A DNA stretch of 55,676 nucleotides. It comes from Actinobacillus sp. (GTDB lineage Bacteria; Pseudomonadota; Gammaproteobacteria; Enterobacterales; Pasteurellaceae). Made by a program: the position numbers and the translations under genes. The stretch covers positions 1-55,676 of the forward strand of contig JAHHQZ010000009.1 of NCBI GenBank assembly GCA_020026075.1. The letters run 5' to 3'. The notes beneath the pieces are model-generated. The model was not told where the DNA came from and searched no databases. It saw only the letters and a program-made list of their open reading frames with translations. The first letter of the stretch is position 1. Each line of letters starts with the position of its first letter. Shown here piece after piece: positions 9,140 through 17,022 of this stretch.

Positions 9140-9155
9140 TGTGAAGAATGTCGCA
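9140..9155. promoter_or_regulatory. Candidate CRP (cAMP receptor protein) site upstream of cpdA
   Basis: TGTGA-AGAATG-TCGCA matches the CRP consensus TGTGA-N6-TCACA with one mismatch. It is followed by an A/T-rich stretch and lies 128 bases upstream of cpdA, whose product degrades cAMP. Seen directly as a sequence match; binding is inference. The rest of the 190-base gap holds no gene that I can see. Confidence 0.45.
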
Positions 9156-9282
9156 TTTTTAGAATAAAAAAGCCGAAAAAGTATGAAATAAGTAGCATTT
9201 TTGCTATCTCGCTAATGCAATTTATTGAAAGTTTGGTAAGTTATCCATCGCATATTAATCGGTTTTATTAAAAAGGTGCATT

Positions 9283-10149
9283 ATGTCTTCTTCGTCTGCA
9301 TTTTATTTACCAGTATCCTCTGACCCTATTCGTTTGCTCCAAATTAGCGATCCGCATTTATTTGCCGAGCCTAATGGCACACTTTTAGACATCAACACCT
9401 ACGCCAGTTTTCAGCAAGTGGTCAAGGAAATTCAAGGCGGTGCTTTTCCCTATGAGGCCATTCTTGCTACTGGGGATTTAGTGCAAGACGGCAAACCACA
9501 AAGCTATCAACGTTTTTGTGAAACGGTAAAAGTCCTACAAAAACCTGTTTTCTGGACAACAGGTAATCACGACTATCAGCCCAATATGTACAAAGTATTG
9601 GCCACATACCCAGAGCAAATTATTCCCCATAAGCACATTTATTTAGGCGATCATTGGCAATTATTGTTGCTTGATAGCCAAGTGTACGGCGTGCCACACG
9701 GCGAACTAAGCCAAGTACAGCTTGACTGGCTCAATGAAAAGCTTGCCACAACGACTAATCGCTATACGATGATTGCCTTACATCATCACCTTATTTCTAC
9801 GCAATCGGCGTGGCTTGATCAGCATAATTTACGCAATACGCAAGCGTTAATGGATATTTTAACCGCCTACAATGCCAAGCAAACTGCACAAGGTTCACCT
9901 TATCAAGTGAAAGCCATTATGTACGGTCATATCCACCAAGAAGTGGCAACGTATTTGAATGATATTTTAGTGCTTGCCACGCCATCAACTGCTGTGCAAT
10001 TTAAACCTCACAGCAACCAATTTGCCTTAGATAGCACACAACCTGGCTGGCGAGAGCTAAGTTTATTCGCTGACGGTCGTATTCTCACCCAAGTAAAACG
10101 TATTACAGAACGTGAATTTTTCCCTAATCAGCTCAGTCAAGGTTACTAA
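9283..10149 (+). CDS. cpdA: 3',5'-cyclic AMP phosphodiesterase (Icc/CpdA)
   Basis: 288 residues. The calcineurin-like metallophosphatase motifs are in order: DPH at 23-25, GDLVQD, GNHDYQ, an HHH cluster (LHHHL) and GHIHQE. It lowers cellular cAMP and so dampens CRP signalling, which in Pasteurellaceae also controls competence. AAGGTG ribosome binding site. It converges with dprA with only 18 bases between the stops and no clear terminator. Confidence 0.93.
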   Translation: MSSSSAFYLPVSSDPIRLLQISDPHLFAEPNGTLLDINTYASFQQVVKEIQGGAFPYEAILATGDLVQDGKPQSYQRFCETVKVLQKPVFWTTGNHDYQPNMYKVLATYPEQIIPHKHIYLGDHWQLLLLDSQVYGVPHGELSQVQLDWLNEKLATTTNRYTMIALHHHLISTQSAWLDQHNLRNTQALMDILTAYNAKQTAQGSPYQVKAIMYGHIHQEVATYLNDILVLATPSTAVQFKPHSNQFALDSTQPGWRELSLFADGRILTQVKRITEREFFPNQLSQGY

Positions 10150-10167
10150 GTGATTTCTAGGCTATGG

Positions 10168-11334
10168 TTAATCCATACGCACATAACCGCCACTTTCTTG
10201 ACGAATAAGCCCCTGCATTTCTAAATCCAATAGCTGTACCAGCAACGTATCTACCGTAAGCCCTGTTTGCTTGCCAATATCATCTAAGCTTATCCATTGA
10301 TAGCCAATGATTTGGTATAAGTTAGGGTGCAATGGCTTTTCTTTTTGAGGTTTCTGTACGCTTGCTAGCGGAGTATTTAAGGTTTTTTGATTTGACCTCC
10401 CTAATGGGAGCATCATTTGGTTAATGACGGGTAATTGTTCCAGTATATCTTCTACATTCTCAACCAAAGTTGCCCCTTGCTTAATGAGCTTATGGCAGCC
10501 TTGACTATATGCGTTTTGAATATTACCGGGTAGGGCAAACACTTCACGGTTTTGTTCAAGAGCGTAATTAGCAGTAATCAGCGAGCCGCTTTTCACGTTC
10601 GCCTCGATAATCAGCGTGCCTTGACTTAGGCCGCTAATAATGCGATTACGCTGGGGAAAATGTTTCGCCACTGGGGGCTGATTAGGAAAAAACTCCGATA
10701 CTAACGCACCCTTGTTCGCCAAAATGCGATCCGCAAGCAGGCGATGTTTGCGTGGATACACGTCCTCTAAGCCGCTGCCTAACACCGCAATGGTTTGCCC
10801 CTGAATGCCGACTACCGCTTTATGTGCATAGCCATCAATGCCTAATGCTAATCCGCTGGTTACCGTAAAGCCCACACGGTTAAGTTCCAAAGCAAAATAG
10901 CCCGCCCAATAAGCCCCATAATCCGAGCAAGCACGGCTGCCCACAATGGCAATTTGTGGCGTGGCCAACAGAGAAGGATCCCCTTTTATAAAAAGCATTG
11001 GCGGCGGATTTACCGTTTGTCGCAGTAAATAGGGATACCGTTCATCAAATAAGCTGATTAAATGACAATTCGGCTGAGTGCGCCAATCTTTGGCCTGTTC
11101 CACGCAAGGTTTAGGCTCAAACCAGCCTTGAATTTGCTTTTCCGTCCAACCAATAGTACGAAAGCGAGCTTTGTCAAAACTCAACAACTCATCAAGGGGA
11201 ACTTGCTCCAAAATGGTTACGATACTTTTCGCCCCAAGATTTGGCACTTGCAATAACCGCAACATCGCATCTTCTTGTATAGCTTGTGATAAAGCATTTT
11301 CTGGGAGCATCGTCATTTTTTCAACAGTAAACAT
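10168..11334 (-). CDS. dprA: DNA processing protein DprA
   Basis: 388 residues, slightly longer than H. influenzae DprA. An N-terminal helix-hairpin-helix-like region (about 25-75) is followed by a Rossmann domain with IAIVGSRACSDYG and GSGLEDVYPRKHR, and a C-terminal winged-helix segment (about 335-385). It binds incoming single-stranded DNA during transformation and loads RecA. The start is not certain; Met7 and Met9 are alternatives. Its presence is consistent with natural competence, which matters for the uptake-signal hypothesis. One dispersed-element pair lies directly upstream. Confidence 0.95.
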   Translation of the reverse strand: MFTVEKMTMLPENALSQAIQEDAMLRLLQVPNLGAKSIVTILEQVPLDELLSFDKARFRTIGWTEKQIQGWFEPKPCVEQAKDWRTQPNCHLISLFDERYPYLLRQTVNPPPMLFIKGDPSLLATPQIAIVGSRACSDYGAYWAGYFALELNRVGFTVTSGLALGIDGYAHKAVVGIQGQTIAVLGSGLEDVYPRKHRLLADRILANKGALVSEFFPNQPPVAKHFPQRNRIISGLSQGTLIIEANVKSGSLITANYALEQNREVFALPGNIQNAYSQGCHKLIKQGATLVENVEDILEQLPVINQMMLPLGRSNQKTLNTPLASVQKPQKEKPLHPNLYQIIGYQWISLDDIGKQTGLTVDTLLVQLLDLEMQGLIRQESGGYVRMD

Positions 11335-11362
11335 ATTTTCTCGTTGTATCTTAGGATTAAAG

Positions 11363-11407
11363 GCTAGGCTGGAATATTCAAAATTTTTCTAAAAATTCCG
11401 GCCTAGC
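11363..11407. repeat. Dispersed ATTCCRRCS element, long inverted pair
   Basis: Left arm GCTAGGCTGGAATATT, right arm AAAATTCCGGCCTAGC, with an A/T spacer between. It lies 29 bases upstream of the dprA start. Confidence 0.85.
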
Positions 11408-11577
11408 ATAATCGTAAACGCACCAATGAACGAACATTTCCCTTTGAAAATGCGATCACGATCGCAAAACGAGTGAGTGTGAACAGGGAAATAAAAAGCA
11501 AGTGAAGGACGGGAAAGAAAAAGAAAGAGAAAGAAAAGGGGAGTAAGGCAGAGAAAAGATGAGCGAGGACAAAAAAT
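11408..11577. other. Non-coding stretch with a 16-bp palindrome and a long purine tract
   Basis: No gene recognised. It contains TGCGATC-AC-GATCGCA (11451-11466), nested in a looser 8-bp pair ATTTCCCT / AGGGAAAT (11436-11443, 11485-11492). From about 11493 to 11580 the plus strand is almost all purines. The long Ser/Leu/Phe-rich frame on the minus strand is a by-product of this tract. Confidence 0.6.
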
Positions 11578-11600
11578 AAAAGGGCATTAAATGCCCTTTA
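11578..11600 (-). terminator. Terminator of the Nif3-like gene
   Basis: The 10-bp stem AAAGGGCATT / AATGCCCTTT, nearly loop-free, lies 18 bases after the stop. On the minus strand it runs into TTTATTTTTTG. Confidence 0.75.
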
Positions 11601-11618
11601 AAACGATTTGAAAACAGA

Positions 11619-12374
11619 TTAAGCAGGATTGTCAATATCAACAAATTCCACATCAAAACCATAGTGCTGTGCCAGCCATTTGCCTAAGGCTTTAATGCCG
11701 TAACGTTCCGTTGCGTGATGACCAGCGGCGTAGAAATTAATGCCATCTTCTCGTGCGCTGTGAATGGTACGTTCGGACACTTCGCCTGTAACAAAAGCAT
11801 CGCAACCTTGTGCAATAGCATCGGTAATGAAATCCTGACCGCCCCCTGTGCAAATGCCGACAGTTTTAATTACCGTTGGTGCATTGTCAAAACTCACTAA
11901 TGGGTTACGTTGTAACCTTTCTGCTAAGCGAGCTTGCAATGCTTGTGGGCTAAGTGCTGGGGAAAGTTCGCCACGCACTAAAAGACAAGTAGGGTTATTC
12001 TCAAAGGGCTGAATATTTTGCAAGCCTAAACGTTTCGCAAGCTGTATGTTATTGCCCAATTCAGGGTGGCTATCCAACGGCAAATGGTAGGCGTACAGAT
12101 TAATATCGTTCATCATCAAGGCTTTAATACGGCGGCCTTTCATTCCAATTAAACGTTGATCTTCCCCTTTCCAAAAATAGCCGTGATGAACCAAAATCGC
12201 ATCAGCATTTTTTTCAATCGCCTTTTCCAGCAAGGCTTGGCAAGCGGTTACGCCTGTGATGATTTTTTTCACTTCATCACGTCCTTGCACCTGCAAGCCG
12301 TTAGGTGCGTAGTCGTGGAAAGTGGTGATATTCAACGTTTGGTTAATCAGGCGTTCTAATTCAAAATTATTCAT
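11619..12374 (-). CDS. Nif3-like dinuclear metal-binding protein (YbgI, GTP cyclohydrolase 1 type 2 homologue)
   Basis: 251 residues. The Nif3 family metal site is visible: VHHGYFW (about 63-69), YAYHLPLD.H (about 97-104) and AGHHATERYG near the C-terminus. It is a cytoplasmic toroidal hexamer in E. coli. Database names such as GTP cyclohydrolase 1 type 2 come from one homologue and the in vivo role is not settled. ATG preceded by GGGGTAAATA. It has its own terminator. Confidence 0.9.
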   Translation of the reverse strand: MNNFELERLINQTLNITTFHDYAPNGLQVQGRDEVKKIITGVTACQALLEKAIEKNADAILVHHGYFWKGEDQRLIGMKGRRIKALMMNDINLYAYHLPLDSHPELGNNIQLAKRLGLQNIQPFENNPTCLLVRGELSPALSPQALQARLAERLQRNPLVSFDNAPTVIKTVGICTGGGQDFITDAIAQGCDAFVTGEVSERTIHSAREDGINFYAAGHHATERYGIKALGKWLAQHYGFDVEFVDIDNPA

Positions 12375-12452
12375 TATTTACCCCATAAAAAAGAAAATGG
12401 CATTTTACGCAGTTCGCTTGAAAAATGCCAAGTGGTTTACAAAAATTGAGAA

Positions 12453-12482
12453 TTTATTCCAGCGTGGAATTAGGCTAGAATT
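12453..12482. repeat. Dispersed ATTCCRRCS element, degenerate pair
   Basis: TTTATTCCAGCGT faces TAGGCTAGAATT (one mismatch to the core) upstream of aspC. Here the GC cores point inward, opposite to most pairs. Confidence 0.65.
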
Positions 12483-12525
12483 GCCCAGCAAATTTGCACA
12501 ACAACAACTAAGGAGAAATTAAATG

Positions 12526-13716
12526 ATGTTTGAACACATTCAAGCGGCACCCGCCGATCCTATTCTCGGTTTAGGCGAAACATTCAAAGCGGATCCTCGC
12601 ACGAATAAAGTGAATCTCGGTATTGGCGTTTATATGGATGCACAAGGGGATACGCCGATTCTACGCAGCGTTAAAACGGCAGAAACGGAATTGCTTGCCA
12701 CAGAAAAAACAAAAAGCTACCTCGCCATTGACGGCATTTTAGCCTATAACCAAGCAACGCAAGTGCTATTATTTGGTAAAGATGCACCGATTTTAGCTAC
12801 TGGACGTGTGAAAACCTCGCAATCCTTAGGCGGCACTGGAGCATTATGTATTGCTGCTAATTTCATCAAAAAACATACCGCTGCAAAAAAAGTATGGATA
12901 AGCCAACCAACTTGGCCAAACCATTTAGCTATTTTCCAAGCCGTAGGCTTAGAAACACCGACTTATCGCTACTATGACGCAGAAAACCACAACCTAGCGT
13001 GGGATGCCATGTTAGAAGATTTAAGCCAAGCGCAAGCAGGGGACGTGGTGCTATTTCACGGCTGTTGCCATAACCCAACAGGCATTGACCCAACACCTGA
13101 ACAATGGCAAACCCTCGCCAAAATGAGTGCAGAAAAAGGCTGGTTACCGTTATTTGACTTCGCTTATCAAGGTTTCGCCAACGGCTTAGAAGAAGACGCT
13201 TTCGGTTTACGTTACTTTGCTGAACACAACCCAGAATTGTTGGTGGCAAGTTCATATTCCAAAAACTTCGGTTTGTACAACGAACGCACAGGGGCATTTA
13301 CGCTGGTGGCAGGCAGTGCAGACGTTGCTGAAAAAGCACAAACACAAGTAAAACTCATCATCCGCACCCTGTATTCCAATCCGCCAAAACACGGTGCAGG
13401 CAGCGTGAATATCGTATTAAATGACGAAAAATTGCGTCACCAATGGGAAGAGGAGCTAACAGAAATGCGCAACCGCATTAAATCAATGCGTGAAACATTG
13501 GTTCGCTTGCTCAAAGAATATGGCGCAACGGAAAACTTCGACTTCATCTTGCAACAAAACGGAATGTTCTCATTCAGTGGCTTAAATCCTGACCAAGTAA
13601 AACGCTTACGTGATGAATTTGGCATTTACATTGTCGGATCAGGACGTATTAACGTCGCAGGCATTACGCCGAGTAATATTGATTACTTAGCGAAAAGTAT
13701 TGTGGCAGTGTTGTAG
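12526..13716 (+). CDS. aspC: Aspartate aminotransferase
   Basis: 396 residues from MFEHIQAAPADPILGL, collinear with E. coli AspC. The PLP-binding lysine in SSYSKNFGLYNER is residue 246 from this start, the E. coli numbering. The adjacent ATG at 12523 is equally possible; the AAGGAG site fits either. FHGCCHNPTGIDPT carries the PLP-pocket asparagine. It exchanges the amino group between aspartate and 2-oxoglutarate, and family members also use aromatic substrates. Monocistronic: a dispersed-element pair directly downstream could act as the terminator. Confidence 0.95.
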   Translation: MFEHIQAAPADPILGLGETFKADPRTNKVNLGIGVYMDAQGDTPILRSVKTAETELLATEKTKSYLAIDGILAYNQATQVLLFGKDAPILATGRVKTSQSLGGTGALCIAANFIKKHTAAKKVWISQPTWPNHLAIFQAVGLETPTYRYYDAENHNLAWDAMLEDLSQAQAGDVVLFHGCCHNPTGIDPTPEQWQTLAKMSAEKGWLPLFDFAYQGFANGLEEDAFGLRYFAEHNPELLVASSYSKNFGLYNERTGAFTLVAGSADVAEKAQTQVKLIIRTLYSNPPKHGAGSVNIVLNDEKLRHQWEEELTEMRNRIKSMRETLVRLLKEYGATENFDFILQQNGMFSFSGLNPDQVKRLRDEFGIYIVGSGRINVAGITPSNIDYLAKSIVAVL

Positions 13717-13735
13717 GTTTGTTGGTGATTTAAGG

Positions 13736-13781
13736 TAGGCTGGAATTTTTAGCAAAATTTTGTTGAAAATTCCGGCCTTTG
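13736..13781. repeat. Dispersed ATTCCRRCS element, long inverted pair
   Basis: TAGGCTGGAATTTTT and AAAATTCCGGCCTTT around the spacer AGCAAAATTTTGTTG. It lies between the converging aspC and DUF2310 genes, 19 bases after the aspC stop, and is likely to form an RNA hairpin on either strand. Confidence 0.88.
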
Positions 13782-13801
13782 TTTTTGTATTACTTTTGAT
13801 G

Positions 13802-13816
13802 AATATTCCAGCGTTG
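13802..13816. repeat. Dispersed ATTCCRRCS element, single copy
   Basis: AATATTCCAGCGTTG, 20 bases beyond the preceding pair, at the 3' end of the DUF2310 gene. Confidence 0.7.
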
Positions 13817-13830
13817 TGCCTTTGGGCAAC

Positions 13831-14625
13831 CTACTGAAAATCCCACGATAAGTTGGATACTAGGCGGCAGTGGTCGCATTTGAAGTCGAAGATACCGTGT
13901 AATGGGGTGGGGAGTTTCCACACTTGTTGGCAGCTTGGGCAGGTGCGGTGTTGTTCTTTTTCTAGGGTTTCGCCGCCGACACGGTATAAATAATAGTAGG
14001 TCGGAATTTTGGTATGAATTTCGATGTCTCGGCAGAGGCTACGACCTTGTTTGGCGAGATCGGAATTTACGTCCGCAATGGCATTCAATGCCACGTTTTC
14101 CAAAGGAGAGGCGTTCATTTATAATTCATCGCAGGCTTGCCAGTTTTCTTGCCATTTTATGCATTCTTTGGCGAGTGCTGAGGCGTCTTGAAAGGCTCGG
14201 TATAAAGGGCGTGGTTGCAGGCTGTCGCCTGTATGTAGGGGCGAGCAGGTTTGTAAGTAGGTGGTGTAAAGCAGTTGCCAGCTTGGTTCGGTGTCGCTTG
14301 TAGGTTCGCCGTTTAAATCTTGGGCGACAATTTGCATATTGTCCATTATTAGCCCCATTTCCGCCGCTTGGCTTATCGCCTCGTCAACGGGGGCGTTGTT
14401 CCATTCAGGTAGCAAGCTGTGTTGTTCTGGGCAAAGTACGTGCATTGCGTAGCCTTGTTGGTTTTCGTCTTTTTCATCTGCCATTGTGGCGGCGGAAATA
14501 GGAATTTCACGGCCGATGATTTGACCGTTATAGCGCCATTGGTCGATCACGTTGTTCAAATAACGGCAAGCGGTGGGGAAGTCTAGGGGCTGTTTGGCTT
14601 GAAAAAACACATCAATTAAAAACAT
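13831..14625 (-). pseudogene. DUF2310 Zn-ribbon protein, split by an in-frame stop codon
   Basis: Two adjacent open frames, in the same reading frame, together make one DUF2310 protein of about 264 residues. The N-terminal part (168 codons from MFLIDVFFQAK at 14625, AAAGGTAG ribosome binding site) ends QACDEL, then TAA at 14119-14121. The C-terminal part (95 codons) starts at the very next codon, ATG at 14118, and carries the zinc ribbon CPSC...CDHC. In relatives I recall, the protein runs on as CDELQM, so a single C-to-T change (CAA to TAA) explains the break. TAAATG could allow restart, giving two polypeptides. Role unknown; possibly nucleic-acid binding. A sequencing error is possible. Confidence 0.8.
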
Positions 14626-14713
14626 TTTTCTACCTTTTTGAAAATTGACAAAGTAGCACACTTTACGCAAATCTCGTAAAATAAGCCACTTTTATTTACT
14701 CAAAGGACTTAAA

Positions 14714-15052
14714 ATGTCACACCGTTTTACTAACGATGAAAAACTGCAAATGTATGCGGCGATTATTCAATTATCTCAAGTGTTAAAAGAGACCCAAATG
14801 TGGTCAGAAACTCGTCCGAGTGAAGTCGCACTTGCAAGCACCGAGCCGTTTGCGTTGGATCATCTCGCCCCTGAAGAATGGCTACAATGGATTTTTATTC
14901 CTAAGTTTAAGGCGTTACTGGATGCAAAATCGCCATTGCCTGCGATGGCTATTACCCCTTATTTAGAAGAAGCGTTAAAAGAGCATATCGCCCTACCGAG
15001 CTTGGTTGTACCTTTGCAACGCCTAGAAACCCTGTTACAACGTAACGCATAA
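14714..15052 (+). CDS. yqcC: YqcC family protein (DUF446), function unknown
   Basis: 112 residues, helical, with the family features LSEVALASTEPFALDHLAPEEWLQWIFIPKF, quoted in part: EPFALDHL and EWLQWIFIPK. The role is not established. Its stop overlaps the truC start (TAATG), so the two are translationally coupled, as in enteric genomes. AAAGGAC ribosome binding site. Divergent from the DUF2310 gene with 88 bases between starts. Confidence 0.9.
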   Translation: MSHRFTNDEKLQMYAAIIQLSQVLKETQMWSETRPSEVALASTEPFALDHLAPEEWLQWIFIPKFKALLDAKSPLPAMAITPYLEEALKEHIALPSLVVPLQRLETLLQRNA

Positions 15053-15774
15053 TGTTAGACATTTTATATCAAGATGAATGGCTGGTTGCCGTGAATAAAC
15101 CTGCGGGAATGCTGGTTCACCGTAGCTGGCTTGATCGGCACGAAACGCAGTTTGTAATGCAGACTTTGCGTGATCAAATTGGTCAGCACGTTTTCCCCAT
15201 TCATCGCTTGGATCGTCCAACATCTGGCGTGCTGTTATTTGCCTTAGATAGCCAGACGGCACGTTTAATGTGCGGGCAGTTTGAAGAAAAAATCGTACAG
15301 AAACAATATCTTGCACTGGTGCGTGGTTTTATTTTGACGGCTGGGGAAATTGATTATCCGTTGAAAGTGAAACAGGACAAAATTGCCGATAAATTCGCAC
15401 AGAAGGATAAAACGCCACAGGATGCCGTAACGTTATTTGAGCCGTTGCAGTGGGCGGAAATGCCTTTTGCGGCGAAAAAATATCCTACCAGTCGTTACAC
15501 GCTTGTTCGTTTAACCCCAAAAACAGGGCGAAAACATCAGCTACGCCGCCATTTGAAACACATTTTTCACCCCATTTTAGGGGATACACAGTATGGCGAT
15601 TTACATCAAAACCGTGCATTTCAAGCTCATTTAGGTGTGCAACGCTTGATGTTACACGCTGAAAAATTAAGCTTTTTGCATCCCTATCACAAAATTTCTA
15701 TAAATATTACGGCCTACCCTGATACGGCTTGGCAGTCAGCAATGGCACAATTACATTGGATTGAAAAAATTTAG
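15052..15774 (+). CDS. truC: tRNA pseudouridine(65) synthase TruC
   Basis: 240 residues, RluA-type fold without an S4 domain. The catalytic aspartate is D54 in HRLDRPTSG, and NKPAGMLVHRS and GRKHQLRRHLKH are family signatures. It converts U65 in the T-stem of some tRNAs. Coupled to yqcC. The small UPF0181 gene follows after 8 bases. Confidence 0.93.
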   Translation: MLDILYQDEWLVAVNKPAGMLVHRSWLDRHETQFVMQTLRDQIGQHVFPIHRLDRPTSGVLLFALDSQTARLMCGQFEEKIVQKQYLALVRGFILTAGEIDYPLKVKQDKIADKFAQKDKTPQDAVTLFEPLQWAEMPFAAKKYPTSRYTLVRLTPKTGRKHQLRRHLKHIFHPILGDTQYGDLHQNRAFQAHLGVQRLMLHAEKLSFLHPYHKISINITAYPDTAWQSAMAQLHWIEKI

Positions 15775-15782
15775 GAGTTCTT

Positions 15783-15950
15783 ATGTTAGATTTAGAAACC
15801 GTTCACTTAACCCACGAACAGCAACAGCAAGCTGTGGAGCAAATCCAAGCCCTTATGCAACAAGGGCTAAGCAGTGGGGAAGCCATCGCCAAAGTGGCCT
15901 CCGAATTGCGTGCAGCCCACAAGGTGCAAAGTTCATCAGAGAAAGAATAA
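15783..15950 (+). CDS. UPF0181 (YoaH-like) small protein
   Basis: 55 residues. The sequence LTHEQQQQAVEQIQALMQQG, then LSSGEAIAKVASELRA, matches the UPF0181/YoaH family core almost residue for residue. TTTAGGAGTTCTT gives a good ribosome binding site for the ATG. Third gene of the yqcC-truC run. Function unknown. Easily missed because it is so short. Confidence 0.85.
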   Translation: MLDLETVHLTHEQQQQAVEQIQALMQQGLSSGEAIAKVASELRAAHKVQSSSEKE

Positions 15951-15957
15951 ATCAAAA

Positions 15958-15979
15958 AAATCATGGATTTTATGATTTA
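15958..15979. promoter_or_regulatory. Inverted repeat upstream of cdd
   Basis: AAATCAT / ATGATTT with a 7-8 base centre, between the UPF0181 stop and cdd. It lacks a T-run and may be an operator rather than a terminator. E. coli cdd is controlled by CRP and CytR, but I see no convincing CRP half-sites here. Confidence 0.3.
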
Positions 15980-16048
15980 TGTCTAAACGTGACGTTACAA
16001 ATTGATTATTATGCGAAAACGTAGGTGGTTAAACTAAGGAGTTATATT

Positions 16049-16954
16049 ATGACAATGCGTCAAGATCACATTTCCGATTACATTCAAGCAGCACTGAAAG
16101 ACTTTGATAATCCGCAGCTTGCAACGGATTTATGGCATATTTTCCGAGAGCAACATTTTGATGGTTTTCTTGCAAATTTTGTGGTGAGTCATTTATGCGA
16201 AAAATATCAAATGACCAAAAATGAACTGGGATTAGCGCTGTTACCTGTGGCGGCGTGCTACGCCAATCCAACCATTTCGCATTTTAATGTAGGCGCTGTG
16301 GTGGAAGGGGATTCTGGACATTTTTACTTTGGGGCGAACCAAGAATTTTGTGGAACGGCGATTGCACAAACCATTCACGCCGAACAAAGTGCCATTTCAC
16401 ATGCGTGGGTGCGTGGAGAGCAACGTTTGACGAATATTTTCATCAATTATAGCCCTTGTGGTCATTGCCGCCAGTTTATGAACGAACTTAACACAGCGGA
16501 TAAATTACAGATCCATTTGCCAAAAGAACCTAGCTGTACATTGCACGATTACCTGCCGAATGCCTTTGGGCCGAAAGATTTAAACATTTCCCATTTATTG
16601 CTAGATCCTGAAAATAATGGTTTGACGTATCACTGCACGTCGCCAGTCATTCAAGCTGCAGTGGATGCAGCAAACCAAAGCCACGCCCCTTATTCCAAAA
16701 CTTATTGCGGTGTGGCGTTGGAGCTGAATAATCATAAAATTTTTCAAGGACGCTATGCGGAGAATGCCGCATTTAACCCAAGCCTACCTGCAATGCAAGT
16801 GGCGTTGAATGCGATTATTATGCAAGGCCACGAAGTGGAAAATATTGTGCGAGCGGTGATGGTTGAAACGCCAGTGGCATTATCCTATAAACAAAGTGCA
16901 CAGGCAGTTTTAAGCTATTTAGGCGATGTAGAATTAGAGTACATTGCACTATAA
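16049..16954 (+). CDS. cdd: Cytidine deaminase
   Basis: 301 residues. The zinc site is complete: H110 and catalytic E112 in HAEQ, and C137/C140 in PCGHC. The C-terminal half is the degenerate second deaminase domain of the long E. coli-type enzyme, with GRYAENAAFNPSLPAMQ. It deaminates cytidine and deoxycytidine. The frame is open 8 codons further upstream, but AAGGAGTTATATT places the start at 16049. A decayed copy of the C-terminal part lies at 19603-19800. Confidence 0.95.
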   Translation: MTMRQDHISDYIQAALKDFDNPQLATDLWHIFREQHFDGFLANFVVSHLCEKYQMTKNELGLALLPVAACYANPTISHFNVGAVVEGDSGHFYFGANQEFCGTAIAQTIHAEQSAISHAWVRGEQRLTNIFINYSPCGHCRQFMNELNTADKLQIHLPKEPSCTLHDYLPNAFGPKDLNISHLLLDPENNGLTYHCTSPVIQAAVDAANQSHAPYSKTYCGVALELNNHKIFQGRYAENAAFNPSLPAMQVALNAIIMQGHEVENIVRAVMVETPVALSYKQSAQAVLSYLGDVELEYIAL

Positions 16955-16987
16955 GCCCCCTAAAAACTAAGCAAAAAAAGTAAAAAT

Positions 16988-17017
16988 AAAGGGATAGCAA
17001 TGTGTTATCCCTTTTTT
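16988..17017. terminator. Shared terminator between cdd and putP
   Basis: AAAGGGATA / TATCCCTTT-type stem with a short loop and T6 on the plus side. The genes converge (stops at 16954 and 17023) and the A-run on the left lets it work on both strands. Confidence 0.8.
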
Positions 17018-17022
17018 ATCAC

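Noticed and set aside
11456..11662. A 68-codon minus-strand frame rich in Ser, Leu and Phe
   Set aside because: It is the complement of the purine-rich tract, overlaps the terminator and end of the Nif3-like gene, and has no ribosome binding site.
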